Source: Ohtaekwangia koreensis
GTDB lineage: Bacteria; Bacteroidota; Bacteroidia; Cytophagales; Cyclobacteriaceae
Length of the DNA stretch: 64,000 nt
Assembly: GCF_900167975.1 (NCBI RefSeq)
Contig: NZ_FUZU01000002.1
Span: 875,501-939,500 of the forward strand
Direction: 5' to 3'
In this document: positions 56,401 to 64,000 of the stretch, one piece after another
Position numbering within the stretch: position 1 is the first letter of the stretch
Layout of the letters: the number at the start of each line of letters is the position of its first letter
The notes under the pieces: generated by a model
The model's database searches: none
Told to the model about the DNA's origin: nothing
The model's input: only the letters and a program-made list of their open reading frames with translations
Position numbers and translations under genes: made by a program

Positions 56401-56561
56401 TCAGTAGCGACACCAGTAGAGGTGCCCTTTAAAATAACATTTACTCCCGGAAGGGTGGTTCCGTCTTCAGCAGAAGTAACTTTTCCAGTAACGGTCCTCT
56501 CTTGTGCCATCAATTGAAACGATAGGGCACACGAGAAGATAACGAGTAGAATCTTCCTCAT
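53418..56561 (-). CDS. SusC/RagA-family TonB-linked outer-membrane receptor
   Basis: A 1047-residue receptor. A signal peptide (1-19) precedes a carboxypeptidase-like domain (23-95), the junction LSEVVVVGYG (101-110), the plug (AGVNITTPNGVLNNAPVIRIRGVNS, SIEILKDASASAIYGSRASAGVILITTKRG) and a large barrel ending TFTVGLNIGF. The RGxxS and DASAxAIYGSRAxxGVI motifs are SusC signatures. Together with SusD it imports oligosaccharides, peptides or similar. No downstream enzymes or dedicated regulator are seen, so the substrate is open. Confidence 0.96.
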   Translation of the reverse strand: MRKILLVIFSCALSFQLMAQERTVTGKVTSAEDGTTLPGVNVILKGTSTGVATDADGKYSIEVPASGGTLVFTFIGIETKEVEIGDRSVIDVPLSSDVTQLSEVVVVGYGTQSRKEISGSIASINGAEISTAPVQSFDQALQGRAAGVNITTPNGVLNNAPVIRIRGVNSINLSSYPLIVIDGIPTFTGDNSTNSAANNPLGNLNPSDIESIEILKDASASAIYGSRASAGVILITTKRGTKGKSKINYEGWVGWSKPVQLFDLLNAEQYMTIKNEARANNNQAAAFFPTNDANGKLIDTDWYDVIYRTGVSHSHNVNFSGGTDLTSYYMSVGYTSQEGMIKNNSFERTVARLNVDHKVYENFRIGVNMNYSNSINEAPNTGSLPGQAFNTGGLGRLPLVTAPNVGPYLADGTYSIDGGNIGKMSNTEQSGFYNPMIILDNDYFISDGGQIQGSVYANWEVIKGLNLRTTYGIDRLTIEDKGYQSPLNGDGFTPKGSATNTNRTNKRWNWQNTAQYDFDLSDSHFFSLLVGGEQQYTKIDRWGSNRTTSSDNFFDTFQGNFANIIPTNNLQSENYLLSYFGRLNYDFKKKYFATFNFRRDGYSAFAKGNKYGNFYGGSVSYNLSEESFWKNASTFSSVFNFFKIKGSYGSVGNNQGIDDYASLNLYNSALYGSAYTISYSQVGALNLSWETSKKTDIGVNFGLFQDRIQGEFVWYNNAVDGLILKVPQSPSKGIPNPTAADRNTLLANIGSMRNKGIELSLKTTAYNNGTFSWVINANLTTQRNEVTALDSDESRIISATSSLETANVTQVGESIGSILAVPTAGVNPVNGQRIFVKKDGTQVQYNHAAPSSSRWTKVSDGSITTAPSQGTDGVVYGPTIPTWYGGFDNTFKYKSFDLGIFIQFSGGNYIYNGTKAGLRDMRFWNNHTDVLNRWTPENTSGTIPRLVYTDNVSNGSSFPISENVEKGDFLRVRNIALGYSFNKIILDRLKIANARVYAQVQNAFLLTGYDGIDPEISTNGQANLTPGIDRNSVGQARTFTVGLNIGF

Positions 56562-56907
56562 AGTTTTAAGTTTAGGTTAATACGCCCTAAAATAAGGTAT
56601 GAGGTATTGAAATAAAATAACTCTTTATTCGGTAGTTATAATTGATTCAACGGTTTGCGTTAAAAAACACAGAATAAAATTCTAAAAACAGTTTAAAAAC
56701 AAGAGGAAAAAAAATAAAAGAGTAGTTTATCTGGCAAAACCATGTCTTAAATTTTTTTCTAATTTCTTAAAAGAGAGTGAGGATGAGCGGTTAATTATCG
56801 TGTATGATGTTGCAAAAAAAGAGTGATGCAACCCTAGGACTATGCGACAAATAAAAAACGCTTTCTCCCTATAGGAAGAAAGCGCTCTGAAATTTTTAAG
56901 TATCCGA
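56562..56907. other. Non-coding interval between susC and rpmA
   Basis: About 346 bases without a gene; AT-rich, with poly-A runs near 56700-56760. It must hold the susC promoter on the minus strand, though no clear TAnnTTTG box was found. The terminator of rplU-rpmA lies at its far end (56853-56884). Confidence 0.5.
56853..56884 (-). terminator. Terminator after rpmA
   Basis: CGCTTTCTCCCT (56859-56870) pairs with AGGAAGAAAGCG (56873-56884) with one mismatch; on the minus strand the stem is followed by a run of Ts. It ends the rplU-rpmA transcript. Confidence 0.75.
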
Positions 56908-57177
56908 TTAAGCTTGTGCTATAACCGCAGGCTCTACTGATACAAAAGACTTATCAGCTTTACCTTTCTTGAAAACCACAACACCGTTTGTCAAAGCAAA
57001 CAATGTGTGATCTTTTCCAATACCTACGTTTTTACCAGGATGGTGTTTTGTTCCACGCTGACGAACGATGATGTTTCCAGAAATTACTTTTTGACCACCG
57101 AATACCTTAATGCCAAGTCGTTTGCTTTCTGATTCGCGGCCGTTCTTTACTTTACCTTCGCCTTTTTTATGTGCCAT
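56908..57177 (-). CDS. rpmA: 50S ribosomal protein L27
   Basis: An 89-residue ribosomal protein near the peptidyl-transferase centre. The N-terminus [22 protein letters not shown] and the motif [26 protein letters not shown] are diagnostic. It lies 28 bases after rplU, the usual pair. Confidence 0.98.
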   Translation of the reverse strand: MAHKKGEGKVKNGRESESKRLGIKVFGGQKVISGNIIVRQRGTKHHPGKNVGIGKDHTLFALTNGVVVFKKGKADKSFVSVEPAVIAQA

Positions 57178-57205
57178 GGTTCTGTGTCGTTAAAGGGTTT
57201 TTGAA

Positions 57206-57514
57206 TTAACCAATGCTTTCGATTTGCACTTTGGTGTACTGCTGACGGTGGCCGTTCTTTACCACGTAGCCTTTTCTTCTTTTCTTTTTAAAGACAATCA
57301 CTTTGTTGCCTTTTACGTGTTCAAGTATCTTACCAGATACTGTTAAACCACTTACAGTAGGGGCGCCAATTTGAATATCTCCACCGTTATCAACAAGAAG
57401 GATTTTGTCGAAGCTTACAGAAGCTCCTACTTCGCCTTCCATCTTTGGGGCATAGATATATTGGTCTTTAGCCACTTTGAACTGTTTGCCTGCAATGTCT
57501 ACAATCGCGTACAT
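57206..57514 (-). CDS. rplU: 50S ribosomal protein L21
   Basis: A 102-residue ribosomal protein: MYAIVDIAGKQFKVAKDQYIY at the start and the C-terminal basic GNKVIVFKKKRRKGYVVKNGHRQQYTKVQIESI that contacts 23S rRNA. A promoter lies just upstream on the minus strand. Confidence 0.98.
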   Translation of the reverse strand: MYAIVDIAGKQFKVAKDQYIYAPKMEGEVGASVSFDKILLVDNGGDIQIGAPTVSGLTVSGKILEHVKGNKVIVFKKKRRKGYVVKNGHRQQYTKVQIESIG

Positions 57515-57932
57515 AGCTTTTTAAAATTGGATTGCAAAGGTAGAAAAAGAATCTGGATATCAATCTGGTTGCTCCAATAATTTTCCAACTTCTACTTCCT
57601 TGCGTTGGTCGAAAATTTTTGAAAATTTTTAATTGATCGAAATTAACTCAAATCATACACGAAAATGGGCTTACTAACGGTTTATTTTACAGGAACTTAT
57701 GTATCCACAATGCATCAACAAGTTATCCACATTTGTTGAAATCAGCTTAAAAATGGCGTTTTGTTTTTTAGAATGGTTCTACTTCTTTTGTACACTTAGT
57801 GCTGACCAAAGAACAGGTGTTCAGTCTGTGTCGTAAAGCAAAAAGAATTTATTAGAAAATGTAACAGGTGTTGGTATAAATACTGACGCCTCTTATGATA
57901 TTTAGTTTAAACCCTAAAACCCCATTTATGCC
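57515..57932. other. AT-rich divergent interval with tandem repeat and DnaA-box-like sites
   Basis: About 418 bases between rplU (minus) and nrdB (plus). It holds a perfect tandem pair of GAAAATTTTT (57611-57620 and 57621-57630). Two DnaA-box-like sequences follow in the same orientation: GTATCCACA at 57701-57709 (one mismatch to TTATCCACA) and TTATCCACA at 57723-57731 (perfect), starting 22 bases apart. This may be a DnaA-controlled nrd promoter or part of a replication origin; it cannot be decided from the window. Confidence 0.55.
57535..57563 (-). promoter_or_regulatory. Promoter of rplU-rpmA
   Basis: On the minus strand a TTG (57561-57563) and TACCTTTG (57535-57542) are separated by 18 bases, matching the Bacteroidota promoter pattern. 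The box ends 20 bases before the rplU start. Confidence 0.65.
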
Positions 57933-58916
57933 ATGAGCCAGCAGGAAGAGCCCATATTGAAAGAGAACAAAGATCGCTTTGTACTCTTTCCGATCAGACA
58001 ACATGATATCTGGAGATTCTATAAACAGGCGGAAGCCAGTTTCTGGACAGCAGAGGAAATAGATCTGAGTCAAGACTTACGCGACTGGGCTGGCTTAAAT
58101 GATGGTGAGAGACATTTTATAACGCACGTGCTTGCATTCTTTGCTGCCAGCGATGGCATTGTAAATGAAAATCTTGCAGAGCACTTTGTATCAGAGGTTC
58201 AATATACTGAGGCAAAATTTTTCTATGGCTTCCAAATCGCCATTGAGAATATTCACTCTGAAACATATTCTCTTTTGATAGACACGTATGTAAAGGATGC
58301 AAAAGAAAAAGATAAGCTCTTCAACGCCATTGAGACAATGGATTGCGTAAAGAAGAAAGCTGACTGGGCACTTCGTTGGATTGACAAAGGAAATTTTCAG
58401 GAAAGACTGATTGCTTTTGCTGCCGTGGAAGGAATTTTCTTCTCTGGTTCTTTCTGCTCTATCTTCTGGCTCAAGAAGCGCGGCCTTATGCCTGGACTTA
58501 GTTTTTCAAATGAGTTGATTTCACGTGATGAAGGATTGCACTGCGATTTTGCATGTCATCTATATACACAACACGTGGTGAACAAACTTCCAGAACAAAC
58601 GATTATTGATATCATTAAAGATGCCGTTGAAATCGAAAAGGAATTTGTTACCGATGCTATACCTGTTAACCTGATCGGAATGAATGCCGAGCAGATGCGT
58701 CAGTATATAGAATTCGTTGCTGATCGTTTATTGAATGAACTTGTTGGCAAGAAAATTTACAATGCTACTAATCCTTTTGACTTTATGGAGATGATCTCGC
58801 TACGAGGAAAAACTAATTTCTTCGAGAAGCGTGTGGCGGAGTACCAGAAAGCAGGAGTGATGAAGAGTACTGAAAAAGAAAGCGCTCCGAAGTTTTCCCT
58901 TAACGAGGATTTTTAA
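57933..58916 (+). CDS. nrdB: Ribonucleotide reductase class I, small (R2) subunit
   Basis: A 327-residue di-iron/tyrosyl-radical protein. Landmarks are [16 protein letters not shown], the helix [27 protein letters not shown] with metal ligands and the radical tyrosine, and [14 protein letters not shown] with further ligands. Its wording resembles the eukaryotic R2 type. The C-terminal tail SLNEDF binds NrdA, encoded 54 bases downstream. Confidence 0.97.
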   Translation: MSQQEEPILKENKDRFVLFPIRQHDIWRFYKQAEASFWTAEEIDLSQDLRDWAGLNDGERHFITHVLAFFAASDGIVNENLAEHFVSEVQYTEAKFFYGFQIAIENIHSETYSLLIDTYVKDAKEKDKLFNAIETMDCVKKKADWALRWIDKGNFQERLIAFAAVEGIFFSGSFCSIFWLKKRGLMPGLSFSNELISRDEGLHCDFACHLYTQHVVNKLPEQTIIDIIKDAVEIEKEFVTDAIPVNLIGMNAEQMRQYIEFVADRLLNELVGKKIYNATNPFDFMEMISLRGKTNFFEKRVAEYQKAGVMKSTEKESAPKFSLNEDF

Positions 58917-58970
58917 TTACATTCAAACACTTTTTTAACTTCTCCCACAAAAACAACCCTATATTCTGAG

Positions 58971-61442
58971 ATGCTTGTATTAAAACGTGATGGACACAGA
59001 GAGTCAGTTAAGTTTGACAAAATCACCGCTCGTATTGAGAAACTCTGTTACGGATTAGATCCGAAGTTCGTCAATCCTGTAGAGCTGGCCATGAAGGTGA
59101 TCAATGGCCTCTATGATGGTGTATCTACACAGGAGCTTGATAATCTGGCCGCAGAGATTGCTGCTACGATGACTACCAAACATCCTGACTTTGCAAAATT
59201 GGCAGCACGTATTGCTGTATCCAATTTACACAAGGTGACAAGCAAGTCGTTTTCAAATACTATGAAGCGACTGTATACATATGTGGATTCTAAGACTGGC
59301 CAGAATGCTCCGCTTATTTCAAAGGAAACCTATAAAGTAATAAAAGAACACGCTGCCGAACTGGATGAAGCCATCCTGTACGATCGCGATTTCAGTTACG
59401 ATTACTTCGGTTTTAAAACATTAGAGCGTTCGTACCTGATGAAGGTGGAAGGCAAAACTGTGGAACGCCCGCAGCATATGTTAATGCGTGTGGCAGTAGG
59501 TATACACGGCGAAGATATTCCGGCTGCTATCGAAACGTATAATTTACTTTCCGAAAAGTGGTTCACACATGCTACGCCTACATTGTTTAATGCTGGTACA
59601 CCGAAGCCTCAATTGTCTTCGTGCTTCCTGCTTACGATGAAGGACGACAGCATCGATGGTATATATGACACATTGAAGCAGTGCGCAAAAATTTCTCAGT
59701 CCGCGGGAGGTATAGGTCTGAGCATTCACAACGTACGTGCAAAAGGATCCTATATTAAAGGAACCGGTGGAACTTCAAATGGTGTTGTTCCAATGCTAAG
59801 AAATTTCGACATGACTGCACGTTATGTTGATCAGGGTGGTGGAAAACGTAAAGGAAGCTTTGCAATCTATCTTGAACCATGGCATGCTGATGTTTTCGAA
59901 TTCCTTGATCTGAAAAAGAATCATGGTAAAGAGGAGATGCGCGCACGCGATCTTTTCTACGCAATGTGGATTCCGGATCTGTTCATGCAACGTGTAGAGA
60001 ACAACGAGATGTGGTCTCTCTTCTGTCCAAACGAAGCGCCAGGGTTGGCTGAAGTTTGGGGTGAAGATTTCGAGCGTCTCTATGATAAATATGAAAAAGA
60101 AGGCAAGTTTCGCAAGCAGATAAAAGCTCAGGATCTGTGGTTCGAAATTCTTGAATCACAAATTGAAACAGGAACCCCATATATACTATATAAAGATGCT
60201 GCCAACAAAAAATCCAACCAGAAGAACCTGGGTACGATTAAGTCCAGCAACTTATGTACAGAAATTATACAGTATACATCTCCGGATGAAGTAGCGGTTT
60301 GTAATCTGGCATCTATAGCATTGCCAAAATTTGTTACAGAAGATGGCAAGTTCGATCATCAAAAACTTTATGAGATCACAAAAGTTGCTACGCGCAACCT
60401 CAATAAAGTAATTGATGTAAACTATTATCCGGTAGCAGAAGCGAAGACTTCAAACATGCGTCACAGACCAATCGGTTTGGGGGTGCAAGGTTTGGCGGAT
60501 GCGTTTATCATGCTACGTATGCCATTTGACTCTGACGAAGCCCGCAAGCTGAACGCAGATATATTTGAGACCATCTACTTCGGTGCGATGGAAGCTTCCA
60601 TGGAACTTTCAAAAGTTCTGGGTCCTTATGAAACGTTCAAGGGATCGCCAGTATCAAAAGGAATTTTCCAATTTGATATGTGGGGTGTTACCCCTGACAG
60701 CGGTCGCTGGAATTGGGAACAACTTAAACAAGATGTGAAGAAGCATGGTGTACGCAACTCATTGCTTGTTGCTCCAATGCCAACCGCTTCTACATCGCAG
60801 ATACTTGGTAACAACGAATGTTTCGAACCTTATACTTCGAATATATATACCCGTAGAACATTGTCAGGAGAATTCATTATTGCAAACAAGCATTTAATGA
60901 GAGATCTGATGAGCCTTGGCTTATGGAGTGAATCCATGAGACAGAAACTCATCGCAGCAAACGGATCGGTTCAAAATATACCTGAAGTTCCGCAGAACAT
61001 TAAAGACCTGTATAAGACCGTTTGGGAAATTTCACAGAAGTCAATCATTGACATGTCTGCTGATCGTGGTGCCTATATCTGCCAGTCACAGAGTCTTAAC
61101 ATTCACCTTACCAATCCGAACTTTGGTAAGCTTACTTCGATGCATTTCTATGCGTGGAAGAAAGGTCTTAAGACCGGTATGTACTACTTGCGTACAAACG
61201 CTGCTGCGGATGCAATTAAATTTACGCTTGACAAATCAGCGATTCAACAGGCAAATGCAGCTGAAGCAGCAGCGGCCATTGAACAAGGTGCTGTTACAAC
61301 AGCAGATCCTGTTGGAGTAGTGGCAGCTGTGACATCTGATGCGCAACAGACTTCACTACAGTACGTGCAGTACGAACAGAAAATGTCTGATATGATGTGC
61401 TCACTGGATAATCCAGATGCATGTGAAGCTTGCGGAAGCTAA
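58971..61442 (+). CDS. nrdA: Ribonucleotide reductase class I, large (R1) subunit
   Basis: An 823-residue catalytic subunit that reduces ribonucleoside diphosphates to deoxyribonucleotides. The N-terminal ATP-cone (about 1-90) gives activity control by ATP/dATP. The active site has the cysteine in QLSSCFLL, the NLCTEI motif, and the cysteine in [13 protein letters not shown]-terminal CEACGS supplies the redox cysteines that reload the site. The sequence is close to the eukaryotic R1 type. A terminator follows. Confidence 0.97.
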   Translation: MLVLKRDGHRESVKFDKITARIEKLCYGLDPKFVNPVELAMKVINGLYDGVSTQELDNLAAEIAATMTTKHPDFAKLAARIAVSNLHKVTSKSFSNTMKRLYTYVDSKTGQNAPLISKETYKVIKEHAAELDEAILYDRDFSYDYFGFKTLERSYLMKVEGKTVERPQHMLMRVAVGIHGEDIPAAIETYNLLSEKWFTHATPTLFNAGTPKPQLSSCFLLTMKDDSIDGIYDTLKQCAKISQSAGGIGLSIHNVRAKGSYIKGTGGTSNGVVPMLRNFDMTARYVDQGGGKRKGSFAIYLEPWHADVFEFLDLKKNHGKEEMRARDLFYAMWIPDLFMQRVENNEMWSLFCPNEAPGLAEVWGEDFERLYDKYEKEGKFRKQIKAQDLWFEILESQIETGTPYILYKDAANKKSNQKNLGTIKSSNLCTEIIQYTSPDEVAVCNLASIALPKFVTEDGKFDHQKLYEITKVATRNLNKVIDVNYYPVAEAKTSNMRHRPIGLGVQGLADAFIMLRMPFDSDEARKLNADIFETIYFGAMEASMELSKVLGPYETFKGSPVSKGIFQFDMWGVTPDSGRWNWEQLKQDVKKHGVRNSLLVAPMPTASTSQILGNNECFEPYTSNIYTRRTLSGEFIIANKHLMRDLMSLGLWSESMRQKLIAANGSVQNIPEVPQNIKDLYKTVWEISQKSIIDMSADRGAYICQSQSLNIHLTNPNFGKLTSMHFYAWKKGLKTGMYYLRTNAAADAIKFTLDKSAIQQANAAEAAAAIEQGAVTTADPVGVVAAVTSDAQQTSLQYVQYEQKMSDMMCSLDNPDACEACGS

Positions 61443-61472
61443 ACAACAGTGACGTTTAAACTCTAAATAAAG

Positions 61473-61505
61473 AAGCCCGGTCAAATTGATCGGGCTTTGT
61501 TTTTA
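61473..61505 (+). terminator. Terminator after nrdA
   Basis: AAGCCCGGTC (61473-61482) pairs with GATCGGGCTT (61488-61497), with one G-T, around a five-base loop; a T-rich tract (TTGTTTTTA) follows. Confidence 0.85.
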
Positions 61506-61551
61506 TATACTATAAGGTTGAAATCTTTGAAGTTGTGCTCTAGCCCAACCG

Positions 61552-63510
61552 TTATTTTTCAAGGAAAGTAAATTCAACTCTTCTGTTCAACGCTTTTCCT
61601 TCTGCCGTTTTATTTGAGGTAACAGGCTTCGATGAACCGTAACCACGCGAAGTGATTCTGTTTTTTGCAATTCCTTTAGACGTAAGATAATTTACTACAG
61701 CCTTCGCCTGGTTTGCCGTTGAAATTTTTGTAGATGGATCGGTGTGAGCGCTGACCTCGATCTTTACAGTCGGGTTTGCTTCCAGGTAAGCCACCAATCT
61801 GTCAAGTTCAGGGAATGAAGACGGACTTAATGTAATTTTCTTAGGGTCGAAAAATACATTCTTCAACAGCACAGATTGTCCGCGCTCGACAGGAACCAAC
61901 GTCAGATCACGGTTAATCCGAACTTCGTTGGTTTCATTCATAACGTCAATCGATTCATACACTGGGTAATAATTACTAGCAATGGCGCTTAATATATATC
62001 GGTCTTTCAACGGAAACCTTAATTCATATTCACCCTTTAATGAATCTACGGCAGCAGCGACAGAGGAAACTCCTTCCACTTTAACATCAACTTTTATTTC
62101 AGGAGAGAGTAAAGTGCCTGTTTTTTTATCGATAAGTTTTCCTGTTACGATAGCCATCTTCTCGGCATCAGCCTGCAAATCAAAGTTAATCTCCTCGTAA
62201 CCATCAATATTTTTCAAGTCTATTATGTCTGGAAGAGATTCAAAACGTTGTGCACTCACCTGAATATAGTATATCGTGCCGTGATTTAATCGTATCGAAT
62301 AAGTACCTTTCGCATGATCAATTGTTGCAGACTCCATTTCTTCTCCATCTACTACAATTTTTGCCTTAGCCGATGCAGGGATAGTCTGGTCCGTGTTCTT
62401 GATCAGAAGTTTTCCCTTCAGTAAAGCGAACATTGTGGGCTCTTCTTCCAAATCAGTTTTAACTTCACGGTATTCCTTATCTGTAGTAGCATCGATGGTA
62501 TAATCCTTCGCTCCGTATTGATGAACCTGTGCAGATATAGTATATTTTTTTCCGAAAGGAAGCTTTACTGAATATGTAGCTGAATCGCGATGCACCGCGT
62601 TATCAACTTGCTTGCCATCCACCATGATTTGAATGTCTTTGCCTTTCAGTGCACGTTTGGAAGTAGCATTTATTATTTTGCCAGAAACTAAAATATAGGG
62701 ACGATCTTCAAATAACTTCACTTCAAAGATGTCACCTTTGCCACTAGAGTTTTTTGTAGAAGAATAATAGCCCCAGGCGCCATTCGCATTTGTTGTCAGA
62801 GAAGTTTCATTTCCATCTGTATTTATAGTATCATTTAGATGAGTGGGAGCAGACCATACATTCCAATCATCACTTAATCTTTTTATACTGAACAGATCTT
62901 TGCCTTTACCTTTTTGTGTAGTGCTATAATATAAAGTTTTGTTGTCGATCAACAGAAAAGGAGTTTGTATCTTCCCTTTTATACCTTCTGCAGTTACAGC
63001 ATCTTTCCATCCACCACCAACATCATTCTTTTCAAGAATATAGAGTTTACTTTTCTTTTTATATAAAAGATATTTGCCATCAGCACTGAGTGTCGCATCG
63101 CTCGATCCCTTGATGTTTAGCTTTTGTGGAGCAGACCATATTTCATTTTGTTTTGTGGATATCGATAACCCTTCGTCTGTATATAGCAACAATGTATTGC
63201 CATCTACTGTAAGGGACAATGCATAATTGTGCTGACCAAGATTGAGAGATGTTGAACGTTGTGCTTCCGACCACAAGCCTGTAGGTTGTAATGTACTGAA
63301 CCATATATCAGCACTGTTCTTCGCACCGTATCCGTTTTGAGGATGATCTTTCCGGCTAAAGAAAATAACTTTTCGGTCAGCAGAAATTACTGGACTCACT
63401 TCGTCATAGGCTGTATTTATTTCGCTCCCCAGATTCTTCGGAAGAAAAGTTGATTGGGCTTGTGCAGAGAAAACAAATAGCAATGCACAAATAAATGCCG
63501 TGAATTTCAT
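61552..63510 (-). CDS. OmpA-family outer-membrane protein with PD40 repeats
   Basis: A 652-residue exported protein; start chosen at 63510 (MKFTAFICALLFVFSAQAQ, a clean signal peptide), as the 21 codons upstream are unlike coding sequence. The first third has WD40-like PD40 strands (YDEVSPVISADRKVIFFSRKDHP, SADGKYLLYKK). The middle has three or so carboxypeptidase-like beta units. The C-terminal 110 residues are an OmpA domain with HTDPS and NRRVEFTF, the peptidoglycan contact. It probably tethers the outer membrane to the wall. Relatives occur in gliding and type IX secretion loci, but no such genes are seen here. Confidence 0.9.
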   Translation of the reverse strand: MKFTAFICALLFVFSAQAQSTFLPKNLGSEINTAYDEVSPVISADRKVIFFSRKDHPQNGYGAKNSADIWFSTLQPTGLWSEAQRSTSLNLGQHNYALSLTVDGNTLLLYTDEGLSISTKQNEIWSAPQKLNIKGSSDATLSADGKYLLYKKKSKLYILEKNDVGGGWKDAVTAEGIKGKIQTPFLLIDNKTLYYSTTQKGKGKDLFSIKRLSDDWNVWSAPTHLNDTINTDGNETSLTTNANGAWGYYSSTKNSSGKGDIFEVKLFEDRPYILVSGKIINATSKRALKGKDIQIMVDGKQVDNAVHRDSATYSVKLPFGKKYTISAQVHQYGAKDYTIDATTDKEYREVKTDLEEEPTMFALLKGKLLIKNTDQTIPASAKAKIVVDGEEMESATIDHAKGTYSIRLNHGTIYYIQVSAQRFESLPDIIDLKNIDGYEEINFDLQADAEKMAIVTGKLIDKKTGTLLSPEIKVDVKVEGVSSVAAAVDSLKGEYELRFPLKDRYILSAIASNYYPVYESIDVMNETNEVRINRDLTLVPVERGQSVLLKNVFFDPKKITLSPSSFPELDRLVAYLEANPTVKIEVSAHTDPSTKISTANQAKAVVNYLTSKGIAKNRITSRGYGSSKPVTSNKTAEGKALNRRVEFTFLEK

Positions 63511-63647
63511 GAAAGTAAGGATTTTTGGAACAGAGAGTCTATAATTGTGATAAAAATAGACTACTACGGTCACTCCCGAAAATACATGTAATAAAAAGTA
63601 ACCTTTTTACCCGAAAGCATCTGAGTGTCCACGTCATGATCACGTCA

Positions 63648-64000
63648 TCAAGTTTTCTTCCCTTTGGCTGCCGCGATTTTTCGCTTGCCTGTTTCGCTCA
63701 ATGCAGAAGAGCGTGTCATTGTTTTAATGTGCTCTGCTTTCCGAAAACGTAAGGCACTCCAGTCCTCATCAATGGCCACCATTCGCACGGGCTCCCAATC
63801 AAGTTTGCCCAACGCTATCCATCCGGTGTCACGATTAAATTCGCAGGTATACTTTTTCGATGATCCTTTCGGATATGCAAACCACAATAAGCCATCTTCC
63901 TCCATCAACGGCGATATTTTTTTTGCGAGGTCATCTACTTCTTTTTGTTTAGTAACGAACGCGAGAACAAATTCAATTTTTTTGGATCCTGCAAGAGTTG
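63648..64000 (-). CDS. DUF3052-like protein, 5' end beyond the window
   Basis: The frame is open from the stop at 63648 to the window end with no need of an internal start, so only the C-terminal ~117 residues are visible. It contains KKIEFVLAFVTKQKEVDD, LLWFAYPKGSSKKY and VRMVAIDEDWSALRFR, which match the pattern of DUF3052-like proteins (LWVxYPK and AVDExWSGLK). The tail is basic (TGKRKIAAAKGKKT). Function is unknown. Confidence 0.7.
   Translation of the reverse strand, partial: TLAGSKKIEFVLAFVTKQKEVDDLAKKISPLMEEDGLLWFAYPKGSSKKYTCEFNRDTGWIALGKLDWEPVRMVAIDEDWSALRFRKAEHIKTMTRSSALSETGKRKIAAAKGKKT

Noticed and set aside
57611-57731. Definite call of the chromosomal replication origin
   Set aside because: Only two DnaA-box-like sites are seen and genome-wide skew is not available; kept as a finding only.
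1-64000. Transposons, prophage, tRNA or rRNA genes
   Set aside because: No transposase, integrase, phage structural gene, cloverleaf or rRNA segment was recognised by reading; a tRNA or Rfam scan was not possible.

Overview
This window looks like a stretch of chromosome from a Bacteroidota bacterium, most likely a member of the Cytophagales (Chryseolinea/Ohtaekwangia-like). The placement is inferred from gene content: SusC/SusD and carboxypeptidase-domain TonB receptors, FecR and extracytoplasmic-function (ECF) sigma systems, DUF5686, DUF4254+GT9 and BatD proteins, and promoter boxes of the Bacteroidota type TAnnTTTG. No tRNA, rRNA, CRISPR array, prophage or insertion sequence was found. Most of the window is ordinary core chromosome with several envelope and uptake islands.

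Layout. 0-9.1 kb: a RIC-type hemerythrin protein, ruvX, an iron-uptake operon (siderophore receptor, two small DUF3325/DUF3649-like membrane proteins, PepSY protein) preceded by a possibly structured leader, then def and a transaminase/omega-amidase pair. 9.3-16.8 kb: purH, then the rod-shape cluster mreBCD-mrdA-rodA. 16.9-19 kb (minus): frr, pyrH and a biotin carrier protein. 19.1-22.6 kb: a TPP riboswitch controlling a TonB receptor (probable thiamine uptake), then a UbiA-family prenyltransferase. 22.7-24.8 kb (minus): selD and mnmH, the pathway to 2-selenouridine in tRNA. 24.9-29.7 kb (minus): an ECF sigma factor, its zinc anti-sigma, gmk, nadD and a DUF5686 outer-membrane protein.

29.8-33.8 kb: a von Willebrand A protein divergent from an ECF sigma gene that overlaps a membrane protein joining an anti-sigma-like N-terminus to a carboxypeptidase-like domain and a TonB C-terminus. 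33.8-38.9 kb: a cysteine-rich copper-type bundle, a 54-residue protein, a SemiSWEET, glutamate dehydrogenase, Psd and a fatty-acid desaturase. 38.9-43.0 kb (minus): a degenerate thiamine-pyrophosphokinase-like protein, then ECF sigma, FecR and an STN-domain protein carrying about twelve 16-residue surface repeats. 43.1-51.8 kb: DUF4254, GT9, HAD hydrolase, queG, a lone batD, aroC, a dicarboxylate symporter and an Nfu protein. 51.9-56.6 kb (minus): a SusD/SusC pair. 56.9-61.4 kb: rplU-rpmA divergent from nrdB-nrdA, with paired DnaA-box-like sites and an AT-rich tandem repeat between them. 61.5-64 kb: an OmpA/PD40 protein and a DUF3052-like gene cut by the window end.

The best candidates for something new are the ECF/FecR/STN-repeat locus (38.9-42.3 kb), the VWA / ECF / anti-sigma-TonB fusion locus (29.8-33.8 kb), the structured leader before the siderophore receptor, and the DnaA-box region before nrdB. 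Three ECF systems with three different anti-sigma architectures lie within 14 kb.
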